Notes: generated by a model from the sequence alone, not told the origin. Shown: positions 33,607 through 43,209, counted from the first letter of the stretch. The stretch is DNA of 64,000 nt from Salegentibacter sp. (GCA_024635795.1 JAGXIH010000011.1:30544-94543); one strand, 5' to 3'. A program made the numbers and translations.

Positions 33607-34728
33607 ATGAAAGAAGATTATTACGACATATTAGGAATTAGTAAAGGTGCTTCTACTGCCGAAGTAAAAAAAGCATATCGTAAGATGGCTATCAAGTATC
33701 ATCCGGATAAAAATCCCGATGATCCTAAAGCCGAAGATATGTTTAAAAAATCAGCAGAGGCTTATGAAGTTCTGAGTAATGAAGATAAGCGAGCCCGTTA
33801 CGACAGGTTTGGTCACCAGGCTTTTGAAGGTGGCGGTGGCTTTGGCGGCGGCGGAATGAATATGGATGATATCTTCAGCCAGTTTGGCGATATTTTTGGC
33901 GGCGGCTTTGGCGGCGGAGGTTTCTCTGGTTTTGGAGGAGGCTTCGGTGGCGGAAGACGTCGTGCTAAAGGTAGTAATCTTCGTATTCGTGTTTCGCTCA
34001 CCCTGGAAGAAATTGCCAACGGTGCAGAGAAAAAGATAAAAGTTAAACGTAAAGTTCAGGCTCCCGGCACTACCTATAAAACCTGTAGTACCTGTAACGG
34101 TACAGGGCAGGTGACCCGGGTAACCAATACTATTTTAGGAAGAATGCAAACTGCATCTCCCTGCGGTACCTGTAGCGGTTCTGGCCAGATCATAGACCAG
34201 AAACCAGCCGATGCCGATGCCCAGGGTCTTAAAATGAAAGAAGAAACTGTTTCTATAAAAATCCCTGCAGGGGTAGAAGAAGGAATGCAGCTTAAAGTTG
34301 GAGGTAAAGGAAATGACGCTCCCGGAGATGGTGTTCCTGGAGATCTTCTGGTAGCTATAGAGGAGAAAGAACATCCAAGTTTACAGCGGGAAGGTGACAA
34401 CCTGCATTATGACCTTTATATAAGCCTTTCTGAAGCTGTGTTAGGAACCTCGAAAGAGATCGAAACGGTTAATGGAAAAGTTCGCATTAAAATAGATGAA
34501 GGTGTGCAATCGGGAAAAATCCTGAGATTACGCGGTAAAGGTATTGGTAACCTTAACGGCTATGGTAAAGGAGACCTTTTGGTGCACATAAATGTATGGA
34601 CACCTAAAACTGTTAACAGGGAACAAAAGGATTTCTTTGAACGAATGGCCGATGATGAAAATTTTCAGCCAAATCCGGAGAAATCTGATAAATCCTTCTT
34701 TGAAAAGGTTAAAGATATGTTTTCTTAA
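33607..34728 (+). CDS. dnaJ: Chaperone DnaJ with only one zinc centre
   Basis: A 373-residue DnaJ: J-domain (1-70, HPD at 32-34), Gly/Phe-rich linker (~75-115, mostly GGGFGG), zinc-finger region, two C-terminal beta-sandwich domains and dimerisation end. Canonical DnaJ has four CxxCxGxG repeats; here only two remain, C160-STC-NGTG and C186-GTC-SGSG, which correspond to repeats 2 and 3 (zinc centre II). Repeats 1 and 4 (centre I) are replaced by [12 protein letters not shown] and [15 protein letters not shown]. In E. coli centre II is the one needed for work with DnaK. Otherwise full length. Operon with grpE. Confidence 0.95.
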   Translation: MKEDYYDILGISKGASTAEVKKAYRKMAIKYHPDKNPDDPKAEDMFKKSAEAYEVLSNEDKRARYDRFGHQAFEGGGGFGGGGMNMDDIFSQFGDIFGGGFGGGGFSGFGGGFGGGRRRAKGSNLRIRVSLTLEEIANGAEKKIKVKRKVQAPGTTYKTCSTCNGTGQVTRVTNTILGRMQTASPCGTCSGSGQIIDQKPADADAQGLKMKEETVSIKIPAGVEEGMQLKVGGKGNDAPGDGVPGDLLVAIEEKEHPSLQREGDNLHYDLYISLSEAVLGTSKEIETVNGKVRIKIDEGVQSGKILRLRGKGIGNLNGYGKGDLLVHINVWTPKTVNREQKDFFERMADDENFQPNPEKSDKSFFEKVKDMFS

Positions 34729-34761
34729 TACTCCCATTTTAAGAAATTATTTATATATTTG

Positions 34762-34799
34762 ATTATCACTAAGTCTTTTGGTGATAATTTTTCTTTTTC
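34762..34799 (+). terminator. Terminator of grpE-dnaJ
   Basis: ATTATCAC (34762-34769) / GTGATAAT (34781-34788) followed by TTTTTCTTTTT. Confidence 0.75.
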
Positions 34800-34813
34800 A
34801 TAGCAATTTTTTT

Positions 34814-34850
34814 CCCATCCTTAATTTATTAAGGGTGGGTTTTGCTTTTT
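34814..34850 (+). terminator. Second hairpin after dnaJ
   Basis: CCCATCCTTAA (34814-34824) / TTAAGGGTGGG (34829-34839), one G-T pair, then TTTTGCTTTTT. Confidence 0.65.
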
Positions 34851-34937
34851 AGATGGGTTTATAAATTATAAATTCTTCTTAATTCAAAATCTCTCTCCTG
34901 CCATTTCAATATATTTACCAATCACGAAACCTCACGT

Positions 34938-35867
34938 ATGGATAACCTCTTAGTGGCAGAAAATATTTACAAATCCTTTGGAAATTATACTGCACTAAAT
35001 AATGTTTCTATAAATGTTCCCCGAGCCAGTATATTTGGACTTTTAGGTCCAAATGGTGCCGGAAAAACCACACTGCTAAGGATTATTAACCAAATCACTA
35101 TGCCAGACCGTGGCACGATCTATTTGGATAATAAACCTTTGCAACCCAATGATATTCAGTATATTGGATACCTTCCGGAAGAAAGGGGGCTTTATAAGTC
35201 AATGAGAGTGGGGGAGCAGGCTCTTTACCTGGCACAATTAAAAGGACTTTCTAAGGCAGAAGCAAAACAGCGTCTTGAATACTGGTTTGAGAAACTCGAA
35301 ATTTCAGGATGGTGGAACAAGAAGATTCAGGAGCTTTCTAAAGGAATGGCTCAAAAGGTGCAATTCGTAATTACAGTCCTTCATAAACCCAAATTATTGA
35401 TCTTTGATGAACCTTTTAGTGGCTTTGATCCCGTAAATGCAAGGCTTATTAAGCGCGAAATACTTCAGTTAAAAGAGGAGGGAGCAACTATCCTTTTTTC
35501 GACCCACCGTATGGAAAGCGTGGAAGAGCTATGCGATTATATGGCTCTTATCCATAAATCGAATAAACTTCTGGATGGTCGCGTTTCTGATATTAAAAAA
35601 GAGTATAAGTCGAACACCTTTGAAGTTGGTATGGAAGCCAAAAATGAACCTGCATTGTTGGCCGAGCTTCAGCAAAAATTTATCGTGGGAAATGCTACTT
35701 TTAAAAGTATTCATACCGATTTGAAATTAAGAATTCAGCTTCAGGAGAATGAATCGGCAAATCATTTGTTGGAGTTCCTTATAAATCGTGCGCAGATAAA
35801 TCACTTTGTGGAGGTGATCCCTTCAGTAAACGATATTTTTATCCAAACCGTTACCCGGGATGCGTAA
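34938..35867 (+). CDS. ABC-2 type exporter ATPase (NatA-like)
   Basis: A 309-residue ATPase: Walker A GPNGAGKTT (~39), signature LSKGMAQK (~136), Walker B LLIFDEPFSGFDP (~155), H-loop STHRMES, and a C-terminal ~80-residue regulatory domain as in NatA and other Na+/drug/lipid exporters. The following permease overlaps its end by 8 nt, so the two are one transporter. First gene of a close-packed five-gene run to 40136. Confidence 0.93.
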   Translation: MDNLLVAENIYKSFGNYTALNNVSINVPRASIFGLLGPNGAGKTTLLRIINQITMPDRGTIYLDNKPLQPNDIQYIGYLPEERGLYKSMRVGEQALYLAQLKGLSKAEAKQRLEYWFEKLEISGWWNKKIQELSKGMAQKVQFVITVLHKPKLLIFDEPFSGFDPVNARLIKREILQLKEEGATILFSTHRMESVEELCDYMALIHKSNKLLDGRVSDIKKEYKSNTFEVGMEAKNEPALLAELQQKFIVGNATFKSIHTDLKLRIQLQENESANHLLEFLINRAQINHFVEVIPSVNDIFIQTVTRDA

Positions 35868-37152
35868 TTTAAAATTAATCATAAGGCGGGAATACCTGGC
35901 AAGGGTAAGGAATAAAACCTTTATCATCATGACTTTTTTAAGTCCGCTGATTCTGGTTGGAATGTTTATGCTGGTGGGATATTTAAGTATGCTGAATAGC
36001 AGCGAACAGCAAATAATCGGGCTTTATGATGAGACCGGTATTTTTTCTTCAGATTTTAAAGATGGGAGGCAGGTTCAGTATCTTGATTTCTCAAGTCTTT
36101 CTTTTGAGGAAGCCTTGGTAAAGGTTAGGGAACAGGAGTATTATGGTTTGATTTATATTCCTGAAAAAGAAAATGGGGATGTAGGCCAGGTTCAGTTTTT
36201 TGGATTAGAACCTCCAGGCCTGGGTACGGTGCAGAGCGTGGAGAAAACAATCTCTGACAGACTAACCAAAAGGGAATTGATGAAGCGTGGGATAGACATT
36301 AGCGAGATGGAGGCTGCAGAAGTAAAAGTGGATGTTGAAATCCAAAATTTTTCCGGACAGCGAACTTCTAAAATGTCCAACTACATCAAGATGATCTTTG
36401 GGGGTATTGCCGGTTATCTGTTAATGATGTTCATTATAATTTATGGCAATATGGTGATGCGCAGTGTGATTGAGGAGAAAACCAATCGCATTATCGAAAT
36501 AATAGTCTCTTCGGTAAAACCTATACACCTTATGTTAGGTAAGGTTTTAGGAACTTCTCTCGCGGGGCTTACCCAATTCAGCATCTGGGTAATACTGGGA
36601 GCGGTATTATTGTGGATCACGAGTTTCACCCTGGGAATTGATGTGCTATCCACTCAAAAGGAACAGATGGAAATGATGGAGCAAATGGCCCAGTCTGATC
36701 TTAGCCTTTTCCTTGCCGATGTATATAATTTACCATTGCTGAGTTTATTCGTATTTTTTGTGATCTATTTTCTGGGGGGATACTTCCTGTACAGTTCTAT
36801 CTATGCAGCCATTGGAGCAGCAGTAGACAGCGAAACCGATACCCAGCAATTTATGTTCCCTGTAATTCTCCCATTAATGCTTGGAATTTACGTTGGATTT
36901 TTTGCAGTGATTGAAAACCCCCATGGTACTATTTCTACGGTTTTTTCTATGATTCCCCTTACCTCCCCAATCGTGATGTTAATGCGTATCCCTTTTGGAG
37001 TGCCGTGGTATGAATTGCTCATTTCTTTAAGTTTGCTTTTAATTACTAATTTAGGAGTAATATGGCTGGCTTCAAAAATTTACAGGGTGGGAATATTGAT
37101 GTACGGGAAGAAGGCCACATATAAAGAATTATTTAAATGGCTTAAATATTAA
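35860..37152 (+). CDS. ABC-2 type permease (NatB-like)
   Basis: A 430-residue membrane protein: one N-terminal helix (TFIIMTFLSPLILVGMFMLVG), a large extracytoplasmic domain (~45-170), then five or six helices (YLLMMFIIIYGNMVMRSVIEE with the conserved EEKTNRIIEI motif after it, GLTQFSIWVILGAVLLWI, LFVFFVIYFLGGYFLYSS, VILPLMLGIYVGFFAVI, LLISLSLLLITNLGVIW). The layout is that of ABC-2 exporters of the NatB/YhaP type. Substrate unknown (Na+, lipid or peptide). Partner of the ATPase before it; 2-nt gap to the MscS gene. Confidence 0.92.
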   Translation: MRNLKLIIRREYLARVRNKTFIIMTFLSPLILVGMFMLVGYLSMLNSSEQQIIGLYDETGIFSSDFKDGRQVQYLDFSSLSFEEALVKVREQEYYGLIYIPEKENGDVGQVQFFGLEPPGLGTVQSVEKTISDRLTKRELMKRGIDISEMEAAEVKVDVEIQNFSGQRTSKMSNYIKMIFGGIAGYLLMMFIIIYGNMVMRSVIEEKTNRIIEIIVSSVKPIHLMLGKVLGTSLAGLTQFSIWVILGAVLLWITSFTLGIDVLSTQKEQMEMMEQMAQSDLSLFLADVYNLPLLSLFVFFVIYFLGGYFLYSSIYAAIGAAVDSETDTQQFMFPVILPLMLGIYVGFFAVIENPHGTISTVFSMIPLTSPIVMLMRIPFGVPWYELLISLSLLLITNLGVIWLASKIYRVGILMYGKKATYKELFKWLKY

Positions 37153-37154
37153 AA

Positions 37155-38060
37155 ATGCAGGATCAAAGCACATCAGAAAATATTAAGGAGGTAATAGAAC
37201 AGGACATCTGGGGGTTAATCCAGGATATATGGAATCATGTTCTGTTTTCCTATGACCTGGGAGGTGATAGGATATATATATCTGTAGGATTGATTCTACT
37301 GATTATTTTTGCCTTTGTTCTTACCAGTACCATCCTGAGAATAATAAGATCTTTTGTTACGGGAAAACTTGTCGATGAAGATAAGATGAAATTTATAAGC
37401 ATCTTTAAATTTATAAAATACTTCATATATGTTGTAGTGATTTTAATAACTCTGGGCTCTGCAGGGATAGACATTACAATACTTTTAACAGCATCGGCGG
37501 CGTTATTTGTTGGTTTAGGATTAGCTTTACAAGAGTTATTTCAGGATGTGATTGGGGGCATATTTATTATCCTGGATAAATCACTTCTGGTTGGAGATAT
37601 CATCGAAATGAACGGGCGCGTAGGAAGGGTTTTTGAAATTAAACTCCGAACCACAAGAGCACTTACCCGGGACGACAAAGTGATGGTAATTCCGAATCAT
37701 AAGTTCATGAGTGACGTGATTTATAACTATACGCAAAACCATAAAACCACTCGTGAAATGGTAAAAGTTGGAGTTGCCTACGGCAGCGATACTCAATTAG
37801 TGAAAAAGATCCTGCTTGATAGTGCAGAACAGAATGATAGTATTTTGGATACACCTGTACCATTTGTGCTTTTTGAGGATTTCGGAGACTCAGCCTTAAT
37901 ATTTGCGGTCCATTTTTACGTGAGCGACAGTTTTGTTGATCCAAAGATTAAAAGCAACCTGAGGTTTAAAATAGACCAGGAATTTAGAAAAAACAAAATT
38001 ACTATTCCATTCCCACAGCGGGATGTGCATATTTTTAACGACAACCTATCTGAAAAATAG
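37155..38060 (+). CDS. Small-conductance mechanosensitive channel (MscS family)
   Basis: A 301-residue MscS-type channel of the inner membrane. About three helices (ISVGLILLIIFAFVLTSTIL, YFIYVVVILITLGSAGIDIT, and the pore helix LLTASAALFVGLGLALQELF), then the beta domain with GDIIEMNGRVGRVFEIKLRTT and IPNHKFMSDVIYNYT. It releases solutes on osmotic downshift. Sits between an ABC exporter and an outer-membrane protein in one apparent operon. Confidence 0.93.
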   Translation: MQDQSTSENIKEVIEQDIWGLIQDIWNHVLFSYDLGGDRIYISVGLILLIIFAFVLTSTILRIIRSFVTGKLVDEDKMKFISIFKFIKYFIYVVVILITLGSAGIDITILLTASAALFVGLGLALQELFQDVIGGIFIILDKSLLVGDIIEMNGRVGRVFEIKLRTTRALTRDDKVMVIPNHKFMSDVIYNYTQNHKTTREMVKVGVAYGSDTQLVKKILLDSAEQNDSILDTPVPFVLFEDFGDSALIFAVHFYVSDSFVDPKIKSNLRFKIDQEFRKNKITIPFPQRDVHIFNDNLSEK

Positions 38061-38067
38061 AAAGAAA

Positions 38068-38967
38068 ATGTGTAGAACTGTAATTTTATTGGGTTTTATC
38101 CTGTTTTTGGTGGGATCGACTACCAAGGTTTCAGCCCAAACAACAGACCTGGCAAGAATTGAGTACACTTATTTTCCGCAATCAAACTCTGATAACTCCT
38201 TCAGAAGATTTCGAAGTTTTGTAAATTTTCCTATTAAACTTAATGATAAGAAGGCCTATCTCATTCCGGGGGTGGAATACCGCAATGTGAACTTTATGTA
38301 CGAAGATTTTGAAAATTTTAATACTCAAAAGCTGGATCGCTTCCATTCGTTCAAAGGAAATCTGGCCTATACTTTTAAGTTAAGTGAAGATTGGCGGTTT
38401 GCGGCTGAAGCCGGTCTTAAGATCGCTTCAAATTTTTCAACCGATAAAGTTATAGATGATGACTTTATCTATGAGGGGTCAGTGTACTTCGTAAAGATAA
38501 AAGAGGATGAACGCTATGTAGAACCCTGGCGATTAATACTGGGGCTAAACTATTCTACAACCACGGGATTTCCTTTTCCACTACCTATTGTGAATTATTA
38601 CAAGAGATTTCATCCCAATTGGTCCTATACCGCGGGAACCCCGAAATCTAATTTAATACATTATTTTAACGATAAGCATTCTATGCAGGCCTTTGTTACC
38701 CTCGATGGATTTTTCGCAAATATCCAGGAGAACTTTCAGCTACAGGCCCCGGCCAATGGAATTGCCGAAAGTATTTCCATGACGATTCTCCTTAGCGGTT
38801 TGGGTTATGAATATCACTTCACAGATCATATTTCGTTCTATACCTATGCAGGTTATACTTTGATGAATGATATTCGTTTGCGGGATAAAGACATGGACGA
38901 TCTATACACCATTAATAAAACTAATACTTTTTATGCCCGCGGAGGTTTAAAATTTAGTATATTATAA
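38068..38967 (+). CDS. Outer-membrane beta-barrel protein, DUF6268-like
   Basis: A 299-residue protein with a signal peptide (to KVSAQ, ~24) and a chain of amphipathic strands with aromatic girdles (ARIEYTYFPQS, AYLIPGVEYRNVNF, AYTFKLSEDWRFAAEAGL, WRLILGLNYST, GLGYEYHFTDHISFYTYAGY, FYARGGLKFSIL). It looks like a porin-type barrel and resembles DUF6268. Start 38068 is used because it lies after the MscS stop and gives a normal signal peptide. Function unknown. Confidence 0.78.
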   Translation: MCRTVILLGFILFLVGSTTKVSAQTTDLARIEYTYFPQSNSDNSFRRFRSFVNFPIKLNDKKAYLIPGVEYRNVNFMYEDFENFNTQKLDRFHSFKGNLAYTFKLSEDWRFAAEAGLKIASNFSTDKVIDDDFIYEGSVYFVKIKEDERYVEPWRLILGLNYSTTTGFPFPLPIVNYYKRFHPNWSYTAGTPKSNLIHYFNDKHSMQAFVTLDGFFANIQENFQLQAPANGIAESISMTILLSGLGYEYHFTDHISFYTYAGYTLMNDIRLRDKDMDDLYTINKTNTFYARGGLKFSIL

Positions 38968-38969
38968 TT

Positions 38970-40136
38970 ATGGCAAAAATTTTATTAATAGAAGACGAAG
39001 CATCTATAAGAAGGGTTTTGGTAAAAATCCTTACTGAAGAAAATTCAAAATATTCTGTAGTTGAGGCTGAAGATGGCCTTGTGGGCACCGAAAAGATAAA
39101 AGACGAGGATTTTGACCTCGTTCTCTGTGATATTAAAATGCCCAAAATGGACGGAGTTGAAGTCCTTCAAGCCATCAAAAAGATAAAACCGGAAGTACCT
39201 GTGGTAATGATCTCCGGTCACGGAGACCTGGATACCGCTGTGAACACTATGAAGATGGGTGCTTTTGATTACATTTCTAAACCACCAGATCTTAATCGCT
39301 TGCTTAATACCGTTCGAAATGCTTTAGACCGCAAAGAACTTGTGGTGGAAAATACCCGCCTTAAAAAGAAAGTAAGCAAGAACTTTGAAATGGTAGGTGA
39401 GTCCAAAGCCATCCAGCATATTAAAGATCTTATCGAAAAAGTAGCGCCTACAGATGCACGGGTATTAATCACCGGGCCCAATGGTAGTGGGAAAGAACTC
39501 GTAGCGCATTGGCTGCATCAAAAGAGTGACCGTTCTTCAGGTCCCATGGTAGAGGTGAATTGTGCCGCAATTCCTTCAGAATTGATAGAGAGTGAACTTT
39601 TTGGCCACGTTAAAGGAGCTTTTACCTCGGCTAATAAAGACCGCGCAGGAAAATTTGAGCTGGCAAATGGAGGTACTATTTTTCTGGATGAAATAGGGGA
39701 CATGAGCCTCTCGGCGCAGGCGAAAGTCCTACGTGCTCTCCAGGAAAGCAAAATATCAAGGGTTGGTAGCAGTAAGGATATAAAGGTAGATGTTCGCGTT
39801 ATTGCCGCGACAAATAAGAACCTGAAAAAAGAGATCGAAGAGAAGCGATTTAGAGAAGACCTTTATCACAGGTTGGCTGTTATTTTGATTCAGGTTCCGG
39901 CCTTAAATGAAAGGCGTGAGGACATACCACTCTTGGTAGAGTACTTTGGCGAAAAAATAGCCAATGAACACGGTACTAATAAAAAACAATTTACTCCAGA
40001 GGCTTTGAAGCTTTTGAAGGAATACGATTGGCGTGGTAATATTCGGGAACTGCGCAATGTAGTGGAGCGCCTTATAATTTTAGGAGGAAATGAAGTAACC
40101 GAAGATGATGTAAAGGTCTTCGCAGGTAAATTATAA
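38970..40136 (+). CDS. NtrC-family response regulator without DNA-binding domain
   Basis: A 388-residue two-part protein: receiver domain (1-~118, phospho-acceptor Asp54 in LVLCDIKMPKMDG) and AAA+ sigma-54 activation domain (~135-380; Walker A GPNGSGKE, Walker B GGTIFLDEIGD, arginine-finger region FREDLYHRLAV, WRGNIRELRNVVERL). The sigma-54 contact loop GAFTGA reads GAFTSA (residues 216-221). The protein stops at EVTEDDVKVFAGKL, where NtrC relatives continue into a ~60-residue Fis-type HTH, so it has no DNA-binding domain of its own. The stop TAA is genuine in all-frame context (next gene is convergent). No partner kinase lies nearby. It begins 2 nt after the barrel gene. Confidence 0.92.
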   Translation: MAKILLIEDEASIRRVLVKILTEENSKYSVVEAEDGLVGTEKIKDEDFDLVLCDIKMPKMDGVEVLQAIKKIKPEVPVVMISGHGDLDTAVNTMKMGAFDYISKPPDLNRLLNTVRNALDRKELVVENTRLKKKVSKNFEMVGESKAIQHIKDLIEKVAPTDARVLITGPNGSGKELVAHWLHQKSDRSSGPMVEVNCAAIPSELIESELFGHVKGAFTSANKDRAGKFELANGGTIFLDEIGDMSLSAQAKVLRALQESKISRVGSSKDIKVDVRVIAATNKNLKKEIEEKRFREDLYHRLAVILIQVPALNERREDIPLLVEYFGEKIANEHGTNKKQFTPEALKLLKEYDWRGNIRELRNVVERLIILGGNEVTEDDVKVFAGKL

Positions 40137-40140
40137 GTTC

Positions 40141-40734
40141 CTATTCCTTAGCCGGCGGAATATACCTTAAAAAATACATGGTATCCCCGCTGGGGTGGTT
40201 CCACTCATGAAAAAGTTCAAATCCGAAGCGCTGATAAACAAGGGAATTCTTACGCATTCGGGTTTCAGCATAAAGAGGAATTTGGTATTCCCGGGCCTGC
40301 CGATAAAATTCATCCTTCATCTCTTTGCCAACCTGGGTGTCGGCGCCGCGTGAATCGGCCAGGATTCCCCAAAACCAACAGTACAGATAGTCACCTTCGG
40401 TAGGACGTTGCTTCTTGATATAATTCTGATTTTTAATAATGCTGAAAGCATTCTTTATTCCGGTAACATTAATAACCAAGCCCAACTGAGTCCAGATATC
40501 TTTCCAGAAATTATCGGCTTTTCTGTTGGTTTTAAATAAAATGGCTATTCCTTTCCCGTTTTCAGAAATAATAAGAGCATCTTTTTCTATCGCTTTTTCA
40601 ACCATATGATTGGCGAGATATTGAAAGCGTTTATGCCTGTTTCCACCTTTTTTAACGATATCCATTGAAGAAGGAATCTCCTTTAAAAGGCCGGTTACTT
40701 TTTCTATTATTTCCTGTTTTTCTTCCTTTTTCAA
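40141..40734 (-). CDS. GNAT-like acetyltransferase
   Basis: A 197-residue protein with a C-terminal half resembling the GNAT fold: YLYCWFWGILADSRGADTQV (strand 4 and acetyl-CoA loop, though without a canonical Q/RxxGxG/A), KEMKDEFYRQAREYQIPLYAE and NSLVYQRFGFELFHEWNHPSG. Such distant GNATs are common in Bacteroidota; substrate unknown. Converges on the response-regulator gene with a 4-bp gap. Confidence 0.75.
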   Translation of the reverse strand: MKKEEKQEIIEKVTGLLKEIPSSMDIVKKGGNRHKRFQYLANHMVEKAIEKDALIISENGKGIAILFKTNRKADNFWKDIWTQLGLVINVTGIKNAFSIIKNQNYIKKQRPTEGDYLYCWFWGILADSRGADTQVGKEMKDEFYRQAREYQIPLYAETRMRKNSLVYQRFGFELFHEWNHPSGDTMYFLRYIPPAKE

Positions 40735-40851
40735 GCCAAAGTATTTTAGTGGACGAAGATAAAAAAAATGTTTCTTAAAGATTGTATCTTTCGTTACCCA
40801 AATAAGGCGTAAAAGTCAGAAAGAACTTATTAGCCTGCTAATTTCGACATT

Positions 40852-41730
40852 ATGAAAAAGGTAACCTCCGGGGATTTTAAAATCACCTCAAAAATAAACC
40901 TGGATGAAATTCCAACCAAATTTGATCTTGAAGTTAAAAAGAAGAGGGTTAAGAAAGCCCTTGAATCAACAAGGGAAGGCCTTGGGGAGTGGCAGGATAA
41001 ATTATATGCCCATGGTAAATATGCGGTGCTGGTATGTTTGCAAGGAATAGATACCGCTGGAAAAGACAGTCTCATCAGGGAAGTTTTTAAAGATTTTAAT
41101 TCCCGCGGGGTGGTGGTACATAGTTTTAAGGTTCCCAACTCCCTTGAGTTAAAACACGATTACCTTTGGAGACATTATATTGCTTTACCGGCCAGGGGTA
41201 AGTTTGGTGTTTTTAATCGAACGCATTACGAAAACCTACTGGTTACCCGTGTGCATCCTGAATATTTATTGAATGAAAATCTTCCGCAGATAAAAAGCCT
41301 GGAAGATGTAACTGAAGAATTCTGGGAAAAACGCTATGAACAAATCCGGAATTTTGAAGAACATATCGTGGATAACGGGACCATTGTTTTTAAGTTCTTT
41401 CTTCATATTTCAAAAGAAGAACAACGGCAGCGCCTACTGCGCCGACTCAACAAGCCCAATAAAAACTGGAAATTCTCTCCTGGCGATCTGGAAGAGCGAA
41501 AACTATGGAAAACCTACCGGGAATATTATCAGGAAGCCATTAATAAGACTTCTACCGAAAAAGCTCCCTGGTATGTTATTCCTTCAGATTCTAAACCCAC
41601 GGCACGTTATTTGGTTGCTAAGATACTTTACGAGGAACTCCTTAAATACAAAGACGTAAAGGAACCCGAATTAGCTCCTGAAATTTTCAAGAAATTAGAG
41701 GAATATATTGAGGAGCTTAAAAAGGAATAA
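40852..41730 (+). CDS. ppk2: Polyphosphate kinase 2 family protein
   Basis: A 292-residue PPK2-type polyphosphate:nucleotide phosphotransferase. Walker A VCLQGIDTAGKDSLIREVF (~58-76), Walker B-like FNRTHYENLLVTRVHPEYLL region (~120), and lid RRLNKPNKNWKFSPGDLEER (~205). PPK2 enzymes phosphorylate AMP, ADP or GDP with polyphosphate. Class I/II/III cannot be told by eye; the single-domain ~290 residues fit class I or III. Cytoplasmic. The start ATG 40852 lies 118 nt from the divergent GNAT gene. Confidence 0.93.
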   Translation: MKKVTSGDFKITSKINLDEIPTKFDLEVKKKRVKKALESTREGLGEWQDKLYAHGKYAVLVCLQGIDTAGKDSLIREVFKDFNSRGVVVHSFKVPNSLELKHDYLWRHYIALPARGKFGVFNRTHYENLLVTRVHPEYLLNENLPQIKSLEDVTEEFWEKRYEQIRNFEEHIVDNGTIVFKFFLHISKEEQRQRLLRRLNKPNKNWKFSPGDLEERKLWKTYREYYQEAINKTSTEKAPWYVIPSDSKPTARYLVAKILYEELLKYKDVKEPELAPEIFKKLEEYIEELKKE

Positions 41731-41763
41731 TTATTTTCGTACCCATTAAATTATAATTTATCA

Positions 41764-43185
41764 ATGAAAAGAATACTTAGCCTACTTTTTATCAGCTTAA
41801 CATTTTTAACTGCGAACTCTCAGGAAGCCTCTTCTAAAGAAGATTCATTACAATTAAGAAAGATCTATGATTATGCACTCTTGGAGGGAAAAAGTTATGA
41901 TTGGCTGGACCATTTATCGAATAAAATCGGCGGAAGGCTTTCCGGGTCTTTAAATGCTCAGAAAGCCGTAGATTACACCAAAGCCGAACTGGAAAAACTC
42001 GGCCTGGATAAGGTTTGGTTACAACCGGTAATGGTTCCTAAATGGACCCGTGGAACGAGGGAGTTTTCTTATCTCCAAACAGCTCCGGGAGAAACCCGGG
42101 ATTTAAATATTACTGCCCTTGGTGGATCTATATCCACTCCTGAAGGTGGAACTAAAGCCCAGGTAATTGAAGTACAGGGTCTGGAAGAGCTTGCAGAACT
42201 GGGAAGAGAAAAAATAGCAGGGAAGATCGTATTTTATAACCGCCCTATGCGGCCAGAACTAATCCATACTTTTGAAGCCTATGGAGGTTGTGTTGATCAG
42301 CGCTATTCAGGTGCAGAGGAAGCAGCCAAATATGGGGCTGTAGGTGTAATTGTACGTTCGTTAAGTCTAAAACAGGATGATTACCCACATACTGGTTCAA
42401 TGAGCTATGGCAATACTCCTGTCTCGAAAAGAATTCCTGCAGCGGCGATAAGCACGAACGATGCCGATTATGTAAGTGGAATGTTGAAAATTTCTCCAGA
42501 TCTTAAACTTTACTTTAAGCTGAATTCACAACAACACGAAGATGTACTTTCTTATAATGTTATAGGAGAGATCACCGGAAGTGAATATCCCGATGAAATT
42601 ATGGTGGTTGGAGGTCATCTGGATTCCTGGGATCTTGGCGACGGTTCTCACGATGATGGAGCCGGAGTAGTGCAATCTATGGAAGTTCTAAGGCTTTTCA
42701 AGGAGATGGGCTATCAACCCAAACGAACTATAAGGGTAGTGCTTTTTATGAACGAGGAGAATGGACTTCGCGGTGGAAATGAATATGCAAAAGTTGCCCG
42801 TGAAAAAGGAGAAAACCACATTTTTGCATTAGAAAGCGATTCAGGTGGTTTTACGCCAAGGGGCTTTTCTTTTGATGCCGATGAGGCACAATTTGCCCAG
42901 ATAAGAAGCTGGCAATCTCTTTTTAAACCTTACTTAATCCATTATTTTGAGTTAGGTGGGAGCGGCGCAGATATTGGTCCATTAAAAGATGGGGATATGG
43001 TTCTTGCCGGTCTTCGTCCGGATTCTCAACGTTATTTTGACCATCATCATGCTGCCACAGATACCTTTGAACACGTTAACAAGCGAGAATTGGAACTTGG
43101 AGCTGCCACTATGACTTCGCTTATTTATTTGGTGGATAAATACGGTATCAAACAAATCAATACCCAATCTCAGCAGAAATTTTAA
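41764..43185 (+). CDS. M28 family metallopeptidase, carboxypeptidase Q-like
   Basis: A 473-residue secreted peptidase (signal peptide to TANSQ, ~19). A PA-domain insert (~130-245) is followed by the M28 catalytic core: zinc ligands in VVGGHLDSWDLGDGSHDDGAG, catalytic Glu pair MNEENGLRGGNEYA, LESDSGGF and HHHAATDTFEHV. All ligands are visible, so it should be active on dipeptides or peptide C-termini, as plasma glutamate carboxypeptidase relatives are. A terminator follows. Confidence 0.93.
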   Translation: MKRILSLLFISLTFLTANSQEASSKEDSLQLRKIYDYALLEGKSYDWLDHLSNKIGGRLSGSLNAQKAVDYTKAELEKLGLDKVWLQPVMVPKWTRGTREFSYLQTAPGETRDLNITALGGSISTPEGGTKAQVIEVQGLEELAELGREKIAGKIVFYNRPMRPELIHTFEAYGGCVDQRYSGAEEAAKYGAVGVIVRSLSLKQDDYPHTGSMSYGNTPVSKRIPAAAISTNDADYVSGMLKISPDLKLYFKLNSQQHEDVLSYNVIGEITGSEYPDEIMVVGGHLDSWDLGDGSHDDGAGVVQSMEVLRLFKEMGYQPKRTIRVVLFMNEENGLRGGNEYAKVAREKGENHIFALESDSGGFTPRGFSFDADEAQFAQIRSWQSLFKPYLIHYFELGGSGADIGPLKDGDMVLAGLRPDSQRYFDHHHAATDTFEHVNKRELELGAATMTSLIYLVDKYGIKQINTQSQQKF

Positions 43186-43209
43186 AAGAAATTAAATTTT
43201 CATCTTTAT

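Noticed and set aside
33813..34019. Antisense open frame rich in Pro and Lys opposite dnaJ
   Set aside because: It is the mirror of the Gly/Phe-rich linker of dnaJ; no promoter or family pattern.
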